A stretch of DNA of 64,000 nucleotides from Cellulophaga sp. HaHaR_3_176 (GTDB taxonomy: Bacteria > Bacteroidota > Bacteroidia > Flavobacteriales > Flavobacteriaceae). The stretch lies in assembly GCF_019021925.1 (NCBI RefSeq), contig NZ_CP058990.1:2320001-2384000 (forward strand), written 5' to 3'. Below the pieces are notes generated by a model. The model saw nothing but the letters and a program-made list of their open reading frames with translations. It was not told the DNA's origin and made no database searches. Positions 9,951 to 18,455 of this stretch are shown here, piece after piece (within the stretch, counting starts at the first letter, position 1; each line of letters starts with the position of its first letter). A program made the translations under genes and the position numbers.

Positions 9951-9982
9951 CAAAAAATATACATATCGTAATTAAAACTCAA
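9951..9982 (-). promoter_or_regulatory. Weak candidate promoter upstream of susC
   Basis: On the minus strand TTG (9982-9980) is followed after 18 bases by TATATTTTTTG (9961-9951), which resembles the TTG/TAnnTTTG arrangement but has one extra base in the -7 box. It lies 65 bases upstream of the chosen susC start. The rest of the 228-base gap is AT-rich and shows no clear operator. Confidence 0.25.
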
Positions 9983-10113
9983 TAATTAAAGATATCAATA
10001 ATGAGAGTAAGCCCTCACGTAGTAAAAGGTTAAGATAATATTATAATAAAAAACTCTTAAAACACACTTTTGTATGGGTAATGTTGTAGTAGAATAAATA
10101 CGTGTATTGTTAA

Positions 10114-12927
10114 TTAAAGCTTAATGATGTAATCAGTTAAACCCATTTCGTGTGGTAGATCCATTTTTTTACGTAAACGGTAACGTTTTACCTCAACACT
10201 TCTTACCGAGATATTTAATAATGGTGCAATTTCTTTAGAAGATAAATTTAACCGTAAATAAGCACACAACCTTAAGTCATTTGGTGTTAAGTCTGAATGA
10301 CTTTTTTTGATTTTTTTTAAAAATTCTTTATCTGCATTATTAAATGCATCTTCAAAAAATTTCCAATCATCTTCATTATTAATATTCCTATCAATAGTTT
10401 TAATTACGGAATTTACTTGTTGTGGTGTCTTACTCTCTTGTAGTTGTGCTTTAATCGTATTTAAAAATTCATTCTTTTTAATAATACTCATGGTAGAAAT
10501 AGCAAGTTCTCTACTTTTATTATCAATTTCTTGATTTAATTTTTCATTTTTAATTTGAATAAGCTTCTTCTCTGCTTTAATTTTTTTTCGTTTAAGCTTC
10601 TTCTCATTCTCTTTTAAAATTTGCTCTTGCTGCTTTCTATAATACCTACGATACAACCTATGTATAAAATACCCTAGAGTAATAAAAAACAGTATGTATA
10701 TTAATATTGCCAAATTTGAAGCATACCAAGGTCGTAGAATTTCGAAAGTATAGCTCACTATATTCTCACTTAATTCATTACCTACTTTTCCTCTTACCTT
10801 AAATGTATATTCCCCAAATGGCAAATTTTCAAAAGCAACTTTAGAATCTTCTGACCATGAGCTCCATACCTCTGATAGACCTATTAATTGGTATTGGTAA
10901 TTTACCTCTGTATATTTTTCAAAACTTGGAATACTATATTCAAAATACAAGTTGTTATTTATATATCTAAAGGCTTTATCAACACCCTTTAATTCAACTT
11001 TTTGTAATAAAGTAGAATCATTATTTTTATTAAATACATCCGTTAAAGCTATACTGAATTTATTAGCACTTAGCTTATCAAGATGCAGTGTTATATAGCC
11101 ATTAGAAATACCTATTAAATACGTTTCATCATCTATTTTCTTTATATTTTCAAAACCTAAAACTCCTAAACTTCGTCTCAACGAACTTGGGATAGCAATT
11201 TTTTTGACTTTTGGTTGTCCATTGAATTTATTAGCAGTTAATGCTATAATATTTTTATTGGTAAAAGCCCATAACATATCATCACTAATATCTGGTATAA
11301 CAATACCAGATAAACTTTCTTCTGGTTCAAATAAGAGATTGGTTAACAAAGAATCTCTTTCTAATTTTTGGTTTGATTCATTAAAACGCAATACTCCATT
11401 ATTTGAAGCATGTAAAATGGCTTTCTCATAAGAAACTAAACTTGCACCTGTACCTAACACAGGTGTTTCTACAAGTTTAACAACCTTAGAATAGAAAGAA
11501 TCTAAGGTTAACCTAAAAACACCTTTAAATTCGTGATTAACGATAATATCTTTATTCTGGGTTAGTTCAAAAAATCGGCTAGAAATATCAAATCCTTCAA
11601 TTTTGTTTCTAAATGTCCACCCTGTATTCTTCTTTTCAAGAATACTTATTCCGTTATAATTACCTTGTAATAAAAGAGAATCATTTCCTGGAATTTTTTT
11701 AATATCCCAAGCTCCTGGGAATGAAGCTATTTGTATTACTTGATTGCCTTCTACAGTAAAAGTTCCTGCATTATGACCACAAAAAAGAATACCCTCAATT
11801 TCTTTTAAAAACCAAACCTGACCGTTTGTATTGGCTATAATCTTAAAATCATCATTGCTTGATTTTTGTTTATAAAATAAACCTTGATTAGTACCCAAGT
11901 ATAAGTAATTTTTATGGATCGCGGCAGTGTACACAACCCCTAATTTACCTACCGTATCAATATATTCTTTAAAAGGCGCACTAAAATTTAGCACACTGAT
12001 ACCATTATTTAATCCCAACCAAACATTTCCATCAAGGTCTTCAAAAATAGAAAGTATAGTATTATCATTTAATCCTTTTTTCTGATTGATCTTTTCTAAT
12101 AATACGCCAGACTCACTAACATGGTAAACTCCATCTGAAATTGTTCCTAATATAAAACTGCCATTTTTTAATTGAGTACTACTATAAATATTAACCTCTT
12201 GCAATTCAGCATTTACAGGCACTTTCCATATATCTAATTCTCCATTTTTTAAAATATAAAAACCTGATTTTTCAGTAAGTATTAACGTACCAAAAGAGGT
12301 GTCAAACATACCTATTACAGAATTAGATTTAAAAGCAACATTTTCTGAAACTAAAAGACTTTTACCGCCTTCTATTTTGAAAAGACCTTTTCCTGATTTT
12401 TGGAAATAAACACTTGTTTTAGTTTTAAAAAGCCTAGCTCTAGTACTCTGAGAACGTATTATACTAAATTTATCTGTTTTTAAATTGTAGATATAGATTC
12501 TCTGCAAAGACTGAAAAAGCACATAAGAATCTAATGTAATAATATTCCAAAATTCCTCATCTTCAATCATTGGAGTAGGCAATTTTTGTTTTAAAGACTC
12601 ATATAATAGATCTCCAAAATCATCTTTATACCAATACCCAAACTCCATATAACACCCCGTAAAAATACGATCATCTACAACTTTGACTGCGCGTATATGA
12701 GAACCGTTAGGAGAAGCGTATGTTTTCCAAGAAGCACCATTATATTCTAACAGTCCATAATTATTACCTACATAAATATTTTTCTTAGCAGATTGAGAAA
12801 TATTCCAATTTTGATTACCTGCGTTATATTCTAAAGGAGTAAAATTATTTATAGGCGGTAGCTCTTGCGAAAAACAGGTTAACGAAAGAAGTAAAAAGAA
12901 ATAAAATTTAAAAAAATTCAAATGCAT
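10114..12927 (-). CDS. Membrane-tethered regulator: beta-propeller sensor, Y_Y_Y domain, LuxR-type HTH
   Basis: A 937-residue one-component regulator that probably senses an oligosaccharide in the periplasm and activates the adjacent locus. A signal peptide precedes repeated propeller-type strands (NVWLGLNNGISVLN, LYLGTNQGLFY) over about 640 residues. A Y_Y_Y-like domain follows at about 660-728 (FEYSIPSFEKYTEVNYQYQL, FENLPFGEYTFKVRG). One transmembrane helix lies at about 732-755, a Lys/Glu-rich coiled coil at about 760-845, and the C-terminal HTH has LTPNDLRLCAYLRLNLSSKEIAPLLNISVRSVEVKRYRLRKKM split across its helices. There is no histidine kinase or receiver domain, unlike hybrid two-component regulators of many Bacteroides loci. 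It is encoded directly upstream of susC on the same strand. Confidence 0.88.
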   Translation of the reverse strand: MHLNFFKFYFFLLLSLTCFSQELPPINNFTPLEYNAGNQNWNISQSAKKNIYVGNNYGLLEYNGASWKTYASPNGSHIRAVKVVDDRIFTGCYMEFGYWYKDDFGDLLYESLKQKLPTPMIEDEEFWNIITLDSYVLFQSLQRIYIYNLKTDKFSIIRSQSTRARLFKTKTSVYFQKSGKGLFKIEGGKSLLVSENVAFKSNSVIGMFDTSFGTLILTEKSGFYILKNGELDIWKVPVNAELQEVNIYSSTQLKNGSFILGTISDGVYHVSESGVLLEKINQKKGLNDNTILSIFEDLDGNVWLGLNNGISVLNFSAPFKEYIDTVGKLGVVYTAAIHKNYLYLGTNQGLFYKQKSSNDDFKIIANTNGQVWFLKEIEGILFCGHNAGTFTVEGNQVIQIASFPGAWDIKKIPGNDSLLLQGNYNGISILEKKNTGWTFRNKIEGFDISSRFFELTQNKDIIVNHEFKGVFRLTLDSFYSKVVKLVETPVLGTGASLVSYEKAILHASNNGVLRFNESNQKLERDSLLTNLLFEPEESLSGIVIPDISDDMLWAFTNKNIIALTANKFNGQPKVKKIAIPSSLRRSLGVLGFENIKKIDDETYLIGISNGYITLHLDKLSANKFSIALTDVFNKNNDSTLLQKVELKGVDKAFRYINNNLYFEYSIPSFEKYTEVNYQYQLIGLSEVWSSWSEDSKVAFENLPFGEYTFKVRGKVGNELSENIVSYTFEILRPWYASNLAILIYILFFITLGYFIHRLYRRYYRKQQEQILKENEKKLKRKKIKAEKKLIQIKNEKLNQEIDNKSRELAISTMSIIKKNEFLNTIKAQLQESKTPQQVNSVIKTIDRNINNEDDWKFFEDAFNNADKEFLKKIKKSHSDLTPNDLRLCAYLRLNLSSKEIAPLLNISVRSVEVKRYRLRKKMDLPHEMGLTDYIIKL

Positions 12928-12987
12928 GTTTTTAAAACCATGGGCAGATCATGGATTTGAAGGTAATGAAATAGTATAAGAAAACAA

Positions 12988-13263
12988 TTAAACAATCTCT
13001 GCACTTAAACCTGCTTGCAGTAATTTACTGCACCTTGGCTTAAGATCATCATAATCGCCTGTTTTAACGGTACACTTACCGTTATGATGTACTATTATTG
13101 AGCATTGCTCTGCTTGCTCTGGTGTATGATCACAAACACCTATAAGTGTATCAATAACATGATCGAAAGTGTTTATGTCATCATTAAATAAAACAATTTC
13201 GTTCTGCTTTTGAGTCTCTTCTTCTACAAGTAGATCCTCTGAGATCTTTTCTTTAGTGCTCAT
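12988..13263 (-). CDS. clpS: ATP-dependent Clp protease adaptor ClpS
   Basis: A 91-residue adaptor that delivers N-degron substrates to a ClpA/C-ClpP protease. The ClpS core is clear: VLFNDDINTFDHVIDTL, then HNGKC and a C-terminal region ending LLQAGLSAEIV. I chose the ATG at 13261-13263 (MSTKEK), which gives the usual length. An in-frame start 24 bases upstream (13287) is possible. It is the last gene of a minus-strand series starting at the DUF1599 gene and lies 58 bases after prmA. Confidence 0.93.
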   Translation of the reverse strand: MSTKEKISEDLLVEEETQKQNEIVLFNDDINTFDHVIDTLIGVCDHTPEQAEQCSIIVHHNGKCTVKTGDYDDLKPRCSKLLQAGLSAEIV

Positions 13264-13321
13264 AGATTCTTTTTTACTAATATACAAATTCTTTAAAATA
13301 CTTAAATATTAATTATACTTA

Positions 13322-14161
13322 TTAGAAAGTATATTTTGCGGCTACCCAATTATTCTTTTCTAAATTCGAATTGTACTTCAAAGAAACTTCTTTACATTTT
13401 TCTGATATAATTTCGATGTCTTCAGTATAAAAACCACTTAAAAATAATGTTCCATTAGTATTTAAACATTTGGCGTATATTGGTATGTCGCTCAACAAAA
13501 TATTACGATTAATATTAGCTATAATAACATCGTACTTTTTACCCTCCAACAAACTAGCTTCGCCTTCGTAAACATTTATATGACTACAGTTATTACGCTC
13601 TACATTCTCTAAAGCATTTAAATAACACCAATTATCAATATCAATTGCATCAATAGTACTAGCACCTTTCATTGCTGCTAATATTGCTAAAACTCCTGTT
13701 CCGCTACCCATATCTAAAACAGAAAGTCCTTTAAAATCTGTATCTAAAATATGCTCTAACATCATATGCGTAGTTTCATGATGTCCAGTTCCAAAGCTCA
13801 TTTTTGGTTCAATAACAATATCGAACTCAACATTTGTTTTTTCATGAAAAGGCGCTCTTACTGCACATTTATCACCCACTTGAATAGGATTGAAATTTTG
13901 TTCCCAAGTAGCATTCCAGTTTTCTTGTTCAATTTCTTTAAAACTATGTTCTATTTTAAAATTAGAATTATCAAATATTTCAATATTTTCTAAAATATTT
14001 TCTGACCAATCTTCTTTTTTAATATACGCTAAAACACCTTCTTCTGTTTCTACAAAACTTTCAAAAAGCACTTCTCCCAACTCTGCAATTAAAATATCTG
14101 AAGCCGGTTGTATTGGCGCTACTTTAAATTGATATTCTATATAAATATTATATTGCTCCAT
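13322..14161 (-). CDS. prmA: Ribosomal protein L11 methyltransferase
   Basis: A 279-residue SAM-dependent methyltransferase that methylates ribosomal protein L11. It has the PrmA N-terminal substrate-recognition domain, the motif MSFGTGHHETT, the SAM-binding VLDMGSGTGVLAILAAMKG, DIDNWCYLNALENV, and the NPPY-equivalent VIIANINRNILL. The length matches Bacteroidota PrmA. It lies between tpiA and clpS, but a hairpin terminator ends 20 bases upstream of its start codon, so its expression may depend on read-through or a separate promoter. Confidence 0.94.
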   Translation of the reverse strand: MEQYNIYIEYQFKVAPIQPASDILIAELGEVLFESFVETEEGVLAYIKKEDWSENILENIEIFDNSNFKIEHSFKEIEQENWNATWEQNFNPIQVGDKCAVRAPFHEKTNVEFDIVIEPKMSFGTGHHETTHMMLEHILDTDFKGLSVLDMGSGTGVLAILAAMKGASTIDAIDIDNWCYLNALENVERNNCSHINVYEGEASLLEGKKYDVIIANINRNILLSDIPIYAKCLNTNGTLFLSGFYTEDIEIISEKCKEVSLKYNSNLEKNNWVAAKYTF

Positions 14162-14180
14162 CCTTATTTTAGCATAAAAA

Positions 14181-14201
14181 GGGCATCTAAAAAAGATGCC
14201 C
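14181..14201 (-). terminator. Hairpin terminator between tpiA and prmA
   Basis: The inverted repeat GGGCATCT / AGATGCCC (14181-14188 and 14194-14201) with a five-base loop is followed on the minus strand by TTTTT. It sits 25 bases past the tpiA stop codon and 20 bases before prmA, so it may end or attenuate the tpiA transcript. Confidence 0.7.
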
Positions 14202-14225
14202 CATAAAAAATTATTATTTGTAAAA

Positions 14226-14975
14226 TTATATTGCTTTTATAATTGCAATAAAATCATCTGCAACTAAAGCTGCACCACCGATAAGACCTCCATCTACATC
14301 TGGCTTAGAAAAAATTTCTACTGCATTACCAGGTTTAACACTACCTCCGTAAAGTATAGAAACGTTATTAGCAATTGTAGCATCATAAGCTTCAGTTATT
14401 GTTTTACGAATAAAAGCATGCATTTCTTGTGCTTGCTCTGGAGATGCTGTTTCTCCGGTACCAATAGCCCAAACTGGTTCGTACGCTAGAATAATATTTT
14501 TCCAAGCACTTGCATCTAAATCAAATAAAGCATTTTTTAATTGACTTTCTACAACGTTAAAATGATTATCAGATTTACGATCTTCTAACTCTTCACCAAA
14601 ACAAAACATAACACGAATGTTTTTAGCTAAAGCCGTTTTTACTTTTTTAGCTAGTATCTCATCAGTTTCTCCAAAATAAGCTCTGCGCTCTGAATGACCT
14701 ATGATAGCAGTATTAATACCAACACTTAATAGCATGTCTGCAGAAATTTCACCTGTATAAGCTCCGTTTTCTGCAAAGTGCATATTCTGAGAAATTACTT
14801 CAATTGTAGATGCTTCTAGATTACGTACTGCTGCCGTAAGGTTTATATATGTTGGGGCAACCATTACCTCTGCTTGTGTATCTGGCAATTTCGCAGAAAG
14901 TTCTGTTAATAATGCTTCCGTTTCAGAAAGGTTTTTATTCATTTTCCAATTTCCTGCTACAATTTTACTTCTCAT
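14226..14975 (-). CDS. tpiA: Triosephosphate isomerase
   Basis: A 249-residue glycolytic enzyme that interconverts dihydroxyacetone phosphate and glyceraldehyde 3-phosphate in the cytosol. All active-site segments are present: the N-terminal AGNWKMNK with its lysine, AIIGHSERR with the catalytic histidine, AYEPVWAIGTG with the catalytic glutamate and flexible loop, and YGGSVKPGN plus GGLIGGAAL for phosphate binding. Full length. It is 32 bases after the DoxX-like gene on the same strand. Confidence 0.98.
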   Translation of the reverse strand: MRSKIVAGNWKMNKNLSETEALLTELSAKLPDTQAEVMVAPTYINLTAAVRNLEASTIEVISQNMHFAENGAYTGEISADMLLSVGINTAIIGHSERRAYFGETDEILAKKVKTALAKNIRVMFCFGEELEDRKSDNHFNVVESQLKNALFDLDASAWKNIILAYEPVWAIGTGETASPEQAQEMHAFIRKTITEAYDATIANNVSILYGGSVKPGNAVEIFSKPDVDGGLIGGAALVADDFIAIIKAI

Positions 14976-15007
14976 TATTATATATTTTATGGTAATACTA
15001 ATTTCTT

Positions 15008-16105
15008 TTATTCAAATTTTAATTCATCTAAATCATTAAAATGTACCTTTTGTTTAATTGTACCATTTTCAAGCACCAATACACCTGGGTTAGATCTCAC
15101 AATTGTTTTTAATGTTGTTTGATCGGTAAAATAAAAATCAAAATTCAACTTATATTCTTTCTGTAATTTAATCTTAAAATCTTCACTAGAAGCAGACATA
15201 CCAATCACCTTATATCCTTTTTCAATTGCATCATCAGTTATTGTTTTAACTTCTTCAAAAGCTTTATAATTACTCTTAGCTAAATCATAAGCTACAACCA
15301 CAACTAATTTAGGTTCATTTAAAAATTCTGGTGCCATATCAACACCTTCTTTCTCTATTGTAAAATCATGTATTGGTGGCTCATAGCCTGCCTGTACCTC
15401 TATCGTTTCTACATCTACAAAATCTCCATCTACAGTTGGGTAATCTCCTTGTGTTGTTATTATTTTTTCTTTACCGTTAATTTTAAATTTCCAATGGTAA
15501 TCAAAAATAGCTTTCGGTGCATCTTCTGGCACAGACATGCCTTCTGTAATATTAGCTCCTATTTTATAGGGCCTAAAGTCTATTGCTGGTAAATGATTTA
15601 GTACATAATAAGCAAATACGGTACATGCTAATAAAGAAAGCATAGTAACAAACCTATTAAAACCTGCCCCAAAAATTAGCTTTATATACCCTTTCTTAAA
15701 AAACAATATCAATATTAATATTAATAAGATTATGTCTTTTGTAAAAGATTCCCAAGGGGTTAATTTTAAAGCATCACCAAAACAACCGCAATCTGTAACT
15801 TTATTATAATATGCAGAATAAAAGGTTAAAAACGTAAAACCAACTATCATTAATAATAAGCTCCAAACTGTAAACCTTACTCTAAAACCGATGAGTAAAA
15901 GCACACCTAATAAAACTTCTAAAATAACAACTACAATCGCAATTTTTAAGGCATGAGGCTCTAAAAAAGGTAAGTTTAAAACTCCAAAACTAAAATATTC
16001 TTCTAGTTTAAATGAAAAACCAACAGGATCATTAAGTTTTATAAAACCACTTATTATAAATAATAAACCGACAAATACTCTACTAAATCCAACTAAAATT
16101 TTCAT
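15008..16105 (-). CDS. DoxX/MauE-like membrane protein with C-terminal thioredoxin-like domain (BT_3928 family)
   Basis: A 365-residue inner-membrane protein. The N-terminal half has about four to five hydrophobic helices of the DoxX/MauE type, including VFVGLLFIISGFIKLNDPVG and a short loop TDCGCFGD near residue 106 that is typical of this group. The C-terminal half, from about residue 235, looks like a periplasmic thioredoxin/AhpC-type fold, with LVVVVAYDLAKSNYKAF and a likely cis-proline loop at SNPGVLVLENG. It has no CxxC at the expected active-site position. It overlaps no neighbour and lies five bases after the DUF1599 gene. A redox or quinol-linked role is possible from the family, but the biochemical function is unknown. 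Confidence 0.82.
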   Translation of the reverse strand: MKILVGFSRVFVGLLFIISGFIKLNDPVGFSFKLEEYFSFGVLNLPFLEPHALKIAIVVVILEVLLGVLLLIGFRVRFTVWSLLLMIVGFTFLTFYSAYYNKVTDCGCFGDALKLTPWESFTKDIILLILILILFFKKGYIKLIFGAGFNRFVTMLSLLACTVFAYYVLNHLPAIDFRPYKIGANITEGMSVPEDAPKAIFDYHWKFKINGKEKIITTQGDYPTVDGDFVDVETIEVQAGYEPPIHDFTIEKEGVDMAPEFLNEPKLVVVVAYDLAKSNYKAFEEVKTITDDAIEKGYKVIGMSASSEDFKIKLQKEYKLNFDFYFTDQTTLKTIVRSNPGVLVLENGTIKQKVHFNDLDELKFE

Positions 16106-16110
16106 GTATA

Positions 16111-16656
16111 TTATTTAGATTTTGCTGTTAAATGTATCATCGCAAATATTGCATAGTTTACCATGTCTTGATAATTTGCATCTATACCTTCACTAACCAA
16201 TGTTTTTCCTTTATTATCTTCAATTTGCTTAACTCGTAATAGTTTTTGTAATATTAAATCGGTTAAAGAGCTAACTCGCATATCTCGCCAAGCTTCACCA
16301 TAGTCATGGTTTTTATTCTCCATTAAAGACTTGGTAATTACAGTATGCTTATCGAATAAATTAATAGCTTCTTCAACATCAATATCTGGTTGATCAGCAA
16401 TTCCTTTTTCTATCTGGATTAATGCCATTATAGAATAATTTATAATTCCAATAAACTCAGACTGCTCCCCTTCCTCTACTTTACGAACATCATTTTCTTG
16501 CAGACCTCTTATACGCTGTGCTTTTATAAAAATCTGATCTGTTAAAGATGGCAGCCTCAGTATTCGCCATGCACTACCATAATCTTTCATTTTTTTAGAG
16601 AATAAATCTCTACAAACTTTAATTACTGCATCGTATTGTTCTGAGGTTTTCTGCAT
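16111..16656 (-). CDS. Tandem DUF1599 domain protein
   Basis: A 181-residue cytosolic protein made of two copies of the DUF1599 unit. The first copy has KDYGSAWRILRLPSLTDQI followed by NYSIMALIQIE. The second has HDYGEAWRDMRVSSLTDLI followed by NYAIFAMIHLT. I recall this family being linked to nucleotide modification, but that is from memory, and no catalytic residues can be assigned here. It is the first gene of the minus-strand series and is divergent from folP, 107 bases away. This pairing is a common arrangement in Flavobacteriia. Confidence 0.85.
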   Translation of the reverse strand: MQKTSEQYDAVIKVCRDLFSKKMKDYGSAWRILRLPSLTDQIFIKAQRIRGLQENDVRKVEEGEQSEFIGIINYSIMALIQIEKGIADQPDIDVEEAINLFDKHTVITKSLMENKNHDYGEAWRDMRVSSLTDLILQKLLRVKQIEDNKGKTLVSEGIDANYQDMVNYAIFAMIHLTAKSK

Positions 16657-16763
16657 GTATTCTTTCTAATTTGTGTAAATTTCGTTCAAAATTTTTAATT
16701 GTTCAAGTATCCCGCTTTAAACTTGACCTCTAAACACCGAAACTTAACTAATTATATTAAGAA

Positions 16764-17597
16764 ATGACAATTAATTGTAAAGGAAATCTTATAGATCTAA
16801 AGAATCCTAAAATTATGGGAGTTTTAAATGTCACTCCAGATTCTTTTTATGATGGAGGAAAATTTAAAAAAGAGAATGAAATTCTTTTGCAGGTAGAAAA
16901 AATGTTATCTGATGGAGCAACTTTTATAGATGTTGGAGCATATAGTTCTAGACCTGGTGCAGTTCATGTATCTGAAGTTGAAGAATTAAAAAGAATTGTA
17001 CCTATTGTTACGTTATTAGTTGATAACTTTCCTGAAATTATACTTTCCATTGATACTTTTAGAAGTAAGGTAGCCGATAATTGCCTTACTCATGGTGCAG
17101 CGATAATTAATGATATTTCTGGAGGCAATTTAGATTCTAAAATGTTTGATATTGTAGCAAAACACAGAGCACCATATATCGTCATGCATATGAAAGGCAC
17201 CCCTCAGAATATGCAAGAAAATACAAATTACACTAATTTGCTAACTGATATCTTAAACTATTTTTCTGAAAAAATAAAGCTTGGACATTCGAAAAAACTA
17301 AATGACATAATCATCGATCCTGGTTTTGGTTTCTCAAAAACTTTAGAACAAAATTATGAGTTAATGCATAAAATAGAACTTTTAAAACCATTAAGCGCAC
17401 CTATATTAGTGGGTATTAGCAGAAAATCTATGATTTATAACCTTTTAGAGACTGATGCTAAAAACGCATTAAATGGCACTACTATTTTAAATACAATCGC
17501 TCTTTTAAAAGGTGCTAATATTTTAAGAGTGCATGATGTAAAAGAAGCCAAAGAATGTATTAAACTTGTAACTCAATTACAGGCCAAAACTAGTTAG
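16764..17597 (+). CDS. folP: Dihydropteroate synthase
   Basis: A 277-residue folate-pathway enzyme that joins p-aminobenzoate to the dihydropterin pyrophosphate. Diagnostic motifs are IMGVLNVTPDSFYDGG, GATFIDVGAYSSRPGA, SIDTFRSKVA, AIINDISGG, VMHMKGTPQNMQ, IIDPGFGFSKT and GISRKSM, followed by the C-terminal RVHDV. Full length. The start ATG gives MTINCKGNLIDL. It is followed after 43 bases by cdaA on the same strand. Confidence 0.97.
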   Translation: MTINCKGNLIDLKNPKIMGVLNVTPDSFYDGGKFKKENEILLQVEKMLSDGATFIDVGAYSSRPGAVHVSEVEELKRIVPIVTLLVDNFPEIILSIDTFRSKVADNCLTHGAAIINDISGGNLDSKMFDIVAKHRAPYIVMHMKGTPQNMQENTNYTNLLTDILNYFSEKIKLGHSKKLNDIIIDPGFGFSKTLEQNYELMHKIELLKPLSAPILVGISRKSMIYNLLETDAKNALNGTTILNTIALLKGANILRVHDVKEAKECIKLVTQLQAKTS

Positions 17598-17640
17598 TTT
17601 TAGTTCATCTATTTTTCTTAATTTTACAAAAACAGCAAGC

Positions 17641-18426
17641 TTGAATTTTTTAAATTTTCTAGATTTTAGAATTACAGATTTTATCGACATTATTCTTGTC
17701 GCAATATTACTCTATTACATTTATAAACTTGTAAGAGGTACAGTTGCTATAAATATTTTTATAGGAATTGTACTTGTATGGGGGTTTTGGAAACTTACCG
17801 AGTTGTTAGAAATGAAAATGATCAGTAGTATCATTGGTGGGTTTATGCAAGTTGGTTTAATTGCTTTAATTATAGTTTTCCAACAAGAAATCAGAAAGTT
17901 TTTATTAATGATTGGTTCAACAAACTTTGCCAACAAAAGAAATTTTTTAAAACATTTTAAATTTTTAAAGCAAGAAGCTGGAGCTATAGGAACAGATGTA
18001 GATTCGATATTGAGCGCTTGTGAAAAGATGAGTGCATCAAAAACTGGTGCTATTATAATTATAAGTAGAAGTAACTCTTTAGATTTTGTGAAATCTAGCG
18101 GAGATAAGATGTATATTGAAATTACACAACCTATTCTAGAAAGTATTTTTTACAAAAACAGCCCTTTGCATGACGGTGCTGCTATTATTGAAGATAACTA
18201 CATTGTTGCTACACGTGTAATATTACCCGTATCTAACGAAAGAAATATTCCATTACGCTTTGGATTAAGACACAGAGCTGCTGTAGGTATTACTGAAAAA
18301 ACAGACTCCCTTGCTTTAGTCGTTAGTGAAGAAACAGGAATGATTACTTATATTAAAAATGGTGAATTCACCCTTTATAATGATATTAACGAGCTTTCGA
18401 GTATGATTAAAGAAGATTTGACGTAA
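17641..18426 (+). CDS. cdaA: Diadenylate cyclase CdaA (c-di-AMP synthase)
   Basis: A 261-residue membrane-anchored DisA_N-domain protein that makes cyclic di-AMP from two ATP. Three hydrophobic helices lie within the first ~85 residues. The catalytic domain has SPLHDGAAII (Asp178-Gly-Ala) and RFGLRHRAAVGITEKTDS (Arg210-His-Arg212), the two active-site motifs of the family. I see no in-frame ATG near the N-terminus, so translation probably begins at the TTG at 17641 (LNFLDF follows). It is encoded after folP. No gene in the window is an obvious c-di-AMP phosphodiesterase or receptor. Confidence 0.95.
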   Translation: MNFLNFLDFRITDFIDIILVAILLYYIYKLVRGTVAINIFIGIVLVWGFWKLTELLEMKMISSIIGGFMQVGLIALIIVFQQEIRKFLLMIGSTNFANKRNFLKHFKFLKQEAGAIGTDVDSILSACEKMSASKTGAIIIISRSNSLDFVKSSGDKMYIEITQPILESIFYKNSPLHDGAAIIEDNYIVATRVILPVSNERNIPLRFGLRHRAAVGITEKTDSLALVVSEETGMITYIKNGEFTLYNDINELSSMIKEDLT

Positions 18427-18455
18427 AAAACAAACCACCAACCAAAACCACTTTT

